Source: Piper betle (taxonomy: Eukaryota > Streptophyta > Magnoliopsida > Piperales > Piperaceae). From it: 64,000 nt of DNA. Shown piece after piece: positions 59,541 to 64,000 of the stretch. Location of the stretch: assembly GCA_033002965.1 (NCBI GenBank), contig JAURVB010013967.1:58039-122038 (forward strand). Reading direction: 5' to 3'. Below the pieces are notes generated by a model, which saw only the letters and a program-made list of their open reading frames with translations, was not told the origin of the DNA and did not search any database. The position numbers and the translations under genes were made by a program. How positions within the stretch are numbered: the first letter of the stretch is position 1; the number at the start of each line of letters is the position of its first letter.

Positions 59541-61765
59541 GTGTTACCTAAAAATAAAATTGATGTAACAATAACATTCTAGAACATAATTCATAATACA
59601 GCAAATAAGTCTATAACTTATAAATCAAAAAAATAAAACATGTTCTTATAGCATATGACAATATATAAAATAACCGTCCTACAATCTTGGACCGTTTCCC
59701 AAAGCCACAATTATAACACAAGAGAAGAAAAAGGAACTTCAATTTATTATTGGTAAAAGATTCACCAACACACTTTTAGTCCTCAGTCCAAAACCGCTCA
59801 CCTACGGAGGCAATTTCGCGTTAGGGATAAAACCACTAAGCCATATAATTAAGCGAAACAAGTCAATATAATCCCAATTATCATTTCAAGAGACTTTTAA
59901 TTGTTCTAAGCCTATGCTAAGCACTTAATATGTTGGGAGGGGTGGCCACCCCATCTAGCTACCACCCCATGCATGCGCGCACACGCTAAGTGGCCCACGG
60001 CCTGTAGTTATCGATATTTGCCATTTACTCACCCTCTCGGTATCACAAGTTCATAATGAGCCTTCTTGTGCCATTGCGCCCTATCACCCCTTTAGGAATG
60101 GGGGAAGGTGTTTAACCTTTTAGGGGGTGCTGCCTTTTGCCGAATTGGTTATGTTCCAGCGCATAGTGGTCAGATACTCAAGTTGACCAAGACTCCCATA
60201 TAGCAATTTTAAAATGTCCAGCCCCGTGTCAGACTGAGTCAATTTCTTTGCCCCGGTTGCATTCTGTGCATGGTGATCGAATCTCGGCTCAGGCCAACCA
60301 GGGCTTCCAACAAGGGAAAATACAACATTTCAAATAATTATATGGACCTACATAGTTCGTAAGTGAAGCTGCAATTGTGACCAATGATCCTAACATGAAC
60401 AAGAAAATAAAATTATGCATAATTATAATTTTTATTCGAGTTGAAATGTATGCAAATAAATGACCAATAAATATCATGATTAAAATTCAACATTAATAAA
60501 TATTAAATTATTAGTGAGACATAATTATTTAAATCCTACTGTACATTTAAATTAATTGTCTAAATTATAATTTACACTTAACAAATGATAAAATAATTAT
60601 CAACTTATAAAGAAATATTTAATTCATATTATTAGTATATTTTCCTTTGGTTATAATTTTTAACCGCTATCATTATTCATAGCAATTTAATTAATTAATT
60701 TGTTCGATTAAATTATTTAAAATAATTTGTATTATTTTAATTCAAATATATTAATTCAATAAAGTTTCAAACTTTATTTATTTTCCTTATGCTATTTAAG
60801 TTCAACGCTTGTAATTTTTACACAATTATAGTTTTATAACCCATTTTTTACTTTATTAACTCGTTATTAAAATAATCACTTTATTCACCTAATATTAAAT
60901 TTAATATGATAAAGGTGAAATTTTTTATTATATTAGTTACTTATAACCTTCTGATTTAAATTAATAGCTTGTAGTACACTGATTAATTATCGACCGTTTA
61001 TCATTATCGTATTTTTATTACTTATGGTGATTTCGTACAATAATTAATTAGTTTAACAACTTTAACCCATAAACCTTTAGAATAATTATTTTTAAAAATT
61101 TATTACGAGTTAGTATATATTTTTAATTCAAGCTATATCGAGTCAACCCTTATTTACAAGTTTGCCACCGAAGGGGATTTTCTTCTTCTTCTTCTTCTTC
61201 TTCTTCTTTTTCTTCTTCTTCTTCTTCTTCCCCGTCACCATTCTCTGCTCCAGACCTGACCTTGGCACAACAACAGGTCACGTCCTTCTTCAACCTTATG
61301 CAACCTTCCCCATCAACCCAATCGAACAACCATATAAACATTCCAACAAAAGCATCAACAACGAATTAAAACAGCCAAAGATGATGCCAAAGTCCATGTT
61401 TTACAGCAGCTAACCATGGCGACACCGTCCTGCTCCAAACCAGACCTGTCCTTCTTCTCCCATCCTCAAGACCACTACTTTCTTGCATCTTTCTACCAAT
61501 TCAAAGGTTCAGCAACCTCAGGCCATCATCTACCCAGAAAATTGGCCACATTTGGACGATGCAGGGAGTAAGGTCGCTCTCCCCACGTCTGCCTGTCGCT
61601 GCCATGAATTCTGGGGAGAAGGTCACCTGTAGTGGCTTGTGCTGGCGGCAGGAACTGCTGTAATAGACCCTTGATGTTGTCAACGAAGAACAAATGGCGT
61701 CTACCCTCCGAATCTTCCATTACAGCGTCAATTTCAGAGGAAACCATCACCTTCGTCACCCCTTG
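59541..61765 (-). repeat. Family T LTR (minus), cut by the TRIM array
   Basis: Opens at GGTGTTACCTAAAAATA, about 35 bp inside the LTR end (compare 23605), and runs to CGTCACCCCTTG at 61765, where the first TRIM LTR begins. About 0.5 kb of the LTR is missing beyond. Contains the TTC tract at 61181-61232. Confidence 0.85.
61181..61232. repeat. TTC microsatellite
   Basis: About 17 TTC triplets with one TTT interruption, in the family T LTR. The Glu-rich minus-strand ORF 61150-61341 is its translation. Confidence 0.93.
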
Positions 61766-63127
61766 TGTAAGGACCCAGCCCAAAGTGCAACATAATGGGC
61801 TAAGTCATTTCTTTAAAATGGGTACCCCGAAAGTTAAAGATCTATAGTCCATTCCAACTTATAAACAGGATCTTCTCCTAGTAGGTATTAGATGTGGGAC
61901 TAAGTTGAGGGATCTCACAATCCACCCACCTTAAGAAATTTCGTCCCCGAAATGCCTATTCTTGGCCCGTTGCTAGCCCCAGCCCACGTCCTTTCTGGCC
62001 CGTGACCGGAAGCCTAGCCAATGTTTCTAGTCTTGGCCCGTTGCTAGCCCCAGCCCACGACCTTTTTGGCCCATGACCTGCAGCCTAGCCAACGTCCTTA
62101 GTCAATCCCACCATCTAACACGGAACCAGGTCGGCTCTGATACCATTTGTAACGACCCAGCCCAAAGTGCAACGTAATGGGCTAAGTCATTTCTTTAAAA
62201 TGGGTACCCCGAAAGTTAAAGATCTATAGTCCATTCCCACTTATAAACAGGATCTTCCCCTAGTAGGTATTAGATGTGCGACTAAGTTGAGGGATCTCAC
62301 AATTTTGTAACGACCCAGCCCAAAGTGCAACGTAATGGGCTAAGTCATTTCTTTAAAATGGGTACCCCGAAAATTAAAGATCTATAGCCCATTCCCACTT
62401 ATAAACAAGATCTTCTCCCAGTAGGTATTAGATGTAGGACTAAGTTGAGGGATCTCACAATCCACCCACCTTAGAAAATTTCGTCCCCGAAATGACTATT
62501 CTTGGCCCGTTGCTAGCCCCAACCCACGTCCTTTCTGGCCCGTAACTGGCAACCTAGCCAACGTTTCTAGTCTTGGCCCGTTGCTAACCCCAGCCCACGA
62601 CCTTTTTGGCCCGTGACTGGCAGCCTAGCCAACGTCCCTAGTCCATCCCAGCATCTAATACGGAACCAGGTCGGCTCTGATACCATTTGTAACAACCCAT
62701 CCCAAAGTGCAACGTAATGGGCTAAGTCATTTCTTCAAAATGGGTACCCCGAAAGTTAAAGATCTATAGTCCATTCCCACTTATAAACAGGATCTTCTCC
62801 CAGTAGGTATTAGATGTGGGACTAAGTTGAGGGATCTCACAATCCACCCACCTTAGGGAATTTCGTCCCCGAAATGCCTATTCTTGGCCCGTTGCTAGCC
62901 CTAGCCCACGACCTTTCTGGCCCGTGACCGGCAGCCTAGCCAAGGTTTATAATCCAGCCCACCATCTAACACGGAACCAGGTCGGCTCTGATACCATTTG
63001 TAACGACCCAGCCCAAAGTGCAACATAATGGGCTAAGTCATTTCTTTAAAATGGGTACCCCAAAAGTTAAAGATCTCTAGTCCATTCCCACTTATAAACA
63101 GGATCTTCTCCCAGTAGGTATTAGATG
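61766..63127 (-). mobile_element. TRIM array, minus-strand part (five LTRs)
   Basis: Miniature LTR elements without coding capacity. Four complete 154-bp LTRs (61766-61919, 62148-62301, 62306-62459, 62688-62841) and one truncated (62999-63127), each reading on the minus strand TGTGAGATCCCTCAAC to GTTACA. Interiors at 61920-62147 and 62460-62687 (228 bp) and 62842-62998 (157 bp) each hold an iMet PBS (TGGTATCAGAGCC) next to one LTR and a PPT next to the other. Interior units share LTRs, as expected after LTR-LTR recombination; only ATTT separates the second and third LTRs. Layout resembles Katydid-type plant TRIMs. Confidence 0.9.
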
Positions 63128-63130
63128 AAT

Positions 63131-63977
63131 TGTGAGATCCCTCAACTTAGTCCCACATCTAATACCTACTGGGAGAAGATCCTGCTTATAAGTGGGAATG
63201 GACTATAAATCTTTAACTTTCGGGGTACCCATTTTAAAGAAATGACTTAGCCCATTACGTTGCACTTTGGGCTGGGTTGTTACAAATGGTATCAGAGCCG
63301 ACCTGGTTCCGTATTAGATGCTGGGATGGACTAGGGACGTTGGCTAGGCTGCCGGTCACGGGCCAAAAGGTCGTGGGCTGGGGTTAGCAACGGGCCAAGA
63401 CTAGAAACGTTGGCTAGGTTGCCGGTTACGGGCCAGAAAGGACGTGGGTTGGGGCTAGCAACGGGCCAAGAATAGGCATTTCGGGGACGAAATTTTCTAA
63501 GGTGGGTGGATTGTGAGATCCCTCAACTTAGTCCTACATCTAATACCTACTGGGAGAAGATCTTGTTTATAAGTGGGAATGGGCTATAGATCTTTAATTT
63601 TCGGGGTACCCATTTTAAAGAAATGACTTAGCCCATTACGTTGCACTTTCGGCTGGGTCGTTACAAATGGTATAAGAGCCGACCTGGTTCCGATGTTAGA
63701 TGGTGGGCTGGATTAGAAATGTTGGCTAGGCTGCCGGTCACGGGTCAGAAAGGTCATGGGCTGGGGCTAGCAACGGGCCAAGAATAGGCATTTCGGGGAT
63801 GAAATTCCCTAAGGTGGGTGGATTGTGAGATCCCTCAACTTAGTCCCACATCTAATACCTACTAGGAGAAGATCCTGTTTATAAGTGGGAATGGACTATA
63901 GATCATTAACTTCTTGGGTTCCCATTTTAAAGAAATGACTTAGCCCATTACGTTGCACTTTGGGATGGGTCGTTACA
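63131..63977 (+). mobile_element. TRIM array, plus-strand part (three LTRs)
   Basis: LTRs at 63131-63284, 63512-63665 and 63824-63977 (154 bp each) with interiors 63285-63511 and 63666-63823. PBS TGGTATCAGAGCC at 63287-63299; PPT zone TTTCGGGGACGAAAT at about 63480. 63131-63665 is the inverted near-copy of 62306-62841. The array switches strand at 63128-63130. Confidence 0.92.
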
Positions 63978-64000
63978 AATGGTATTGTGAAGACCCGGAA
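63978..64000 (+). other. TRIM PBS remnant and possible start of another LTR
   Basis: AATGGTAT (PBS start) is followed by TGTGAAGACCCGGAA at the window edge. The latter could be a new LTR start inserted in the PBS, but only 16 bases are visible. Confidence 0.35.

Noticed and set aside
61150..61341. Glu-rich minus-strand ORF
   Set aside because: Translation of the TTC microsatellite.
61766..63977. Could the 154-bp repeats be MITEs or a satellite?
   Set aside because: They have no terminal inverted repeats, and are flanked by a PBS on one side and a PPT on the other, which defines LTRs of a TRIM.

Overview
Plant nuclear DNA, almost certainly from a repeat-rich region of a flowering-plant genome. 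The window is AT-rich and has no recognisable host gene, rRNA, functional tRNA or CRISPR array. It is nearly wall-to-wall LTR retrotransposon sequence, mostly broken and nested. Coding fragments belong to Ty3/gypsy elements of the chromovirus type (chromodomain after the integrase), closest in style to the Tekay/Del lineage. All family assignments were made by eye from motifs and internal comparison, without database searches. The family names T, T2, 2, 3 and 3b are local labels.

Main families. Family T has an LTR of about 2.7 kb (TGTAAAGACTGTG to GGGTCGTTACA) and a gag-protease-RT-RNase H-integrase-chromodomain interior. Family 2 is seen only as LTRs (TGTAAAACCC to GGTGTTACA). Family 3 has an LTR of about 3.1 kb around a non-coding interior, so it looks like a LARD (large retrotransposon derivative). 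A TRIM (miniature LTR element) has 154-bp LTRs. There is also one hAT-like non-autonomous DNA transposon.

Layout. 1-1309: plus-strand gag-protease-RT fragment (A). 1310-3762 and 15085-15648: one minus-strand family T LTR (element F), split by element E. 3763-15084: plus-strand family T element E with GTTGT target duplications; a family 2 solo LTR sits in its 5' LTR and a hAT-like element lies just after its primer binding site. 15649-19155: minus-strand interior of F. 19156-23563: plus-strand family T fragments (G1, G2). 23569-29007: minus-strand family T LTR pair with almost no interior (H). 29008-47343: the family 3 LARD (D), interrupted by a TRIM/LTR patch (31727-33302) and by element B (36446-45318, TSD ATCAC). 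47344-51805: a second Ty3 lineage (C), split by a family 2 solo LTR with a perfect GCCAA duplication. 51806-57019: T2 and family 3b LTR pieces. 57020-57445: family 2 LTR piece. 57446-58235: unassigned. 58236-61765: minus-strand family T deletion derivative. 61766-63977: tandem and inverted array of TRIM copies.

No reading frame is a complete polyprotein. The best preserved domains are the RNase H and integrase of E, which keep their catalytic residues but are separated by a frameshift. The most interesting structures are the inverted TRIM array (arms about 98% identical), the PPT and PBS signatures shared by TRIM, LARD and coding elements, three unrelated sequences at one LTR site (two of them higher-order minisatellites), an LTR-inside-LTR chimera whose outer ends still carry a target duplication, and recurrent internal deletions. 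I found no evidence of a new defence or metabolic system.
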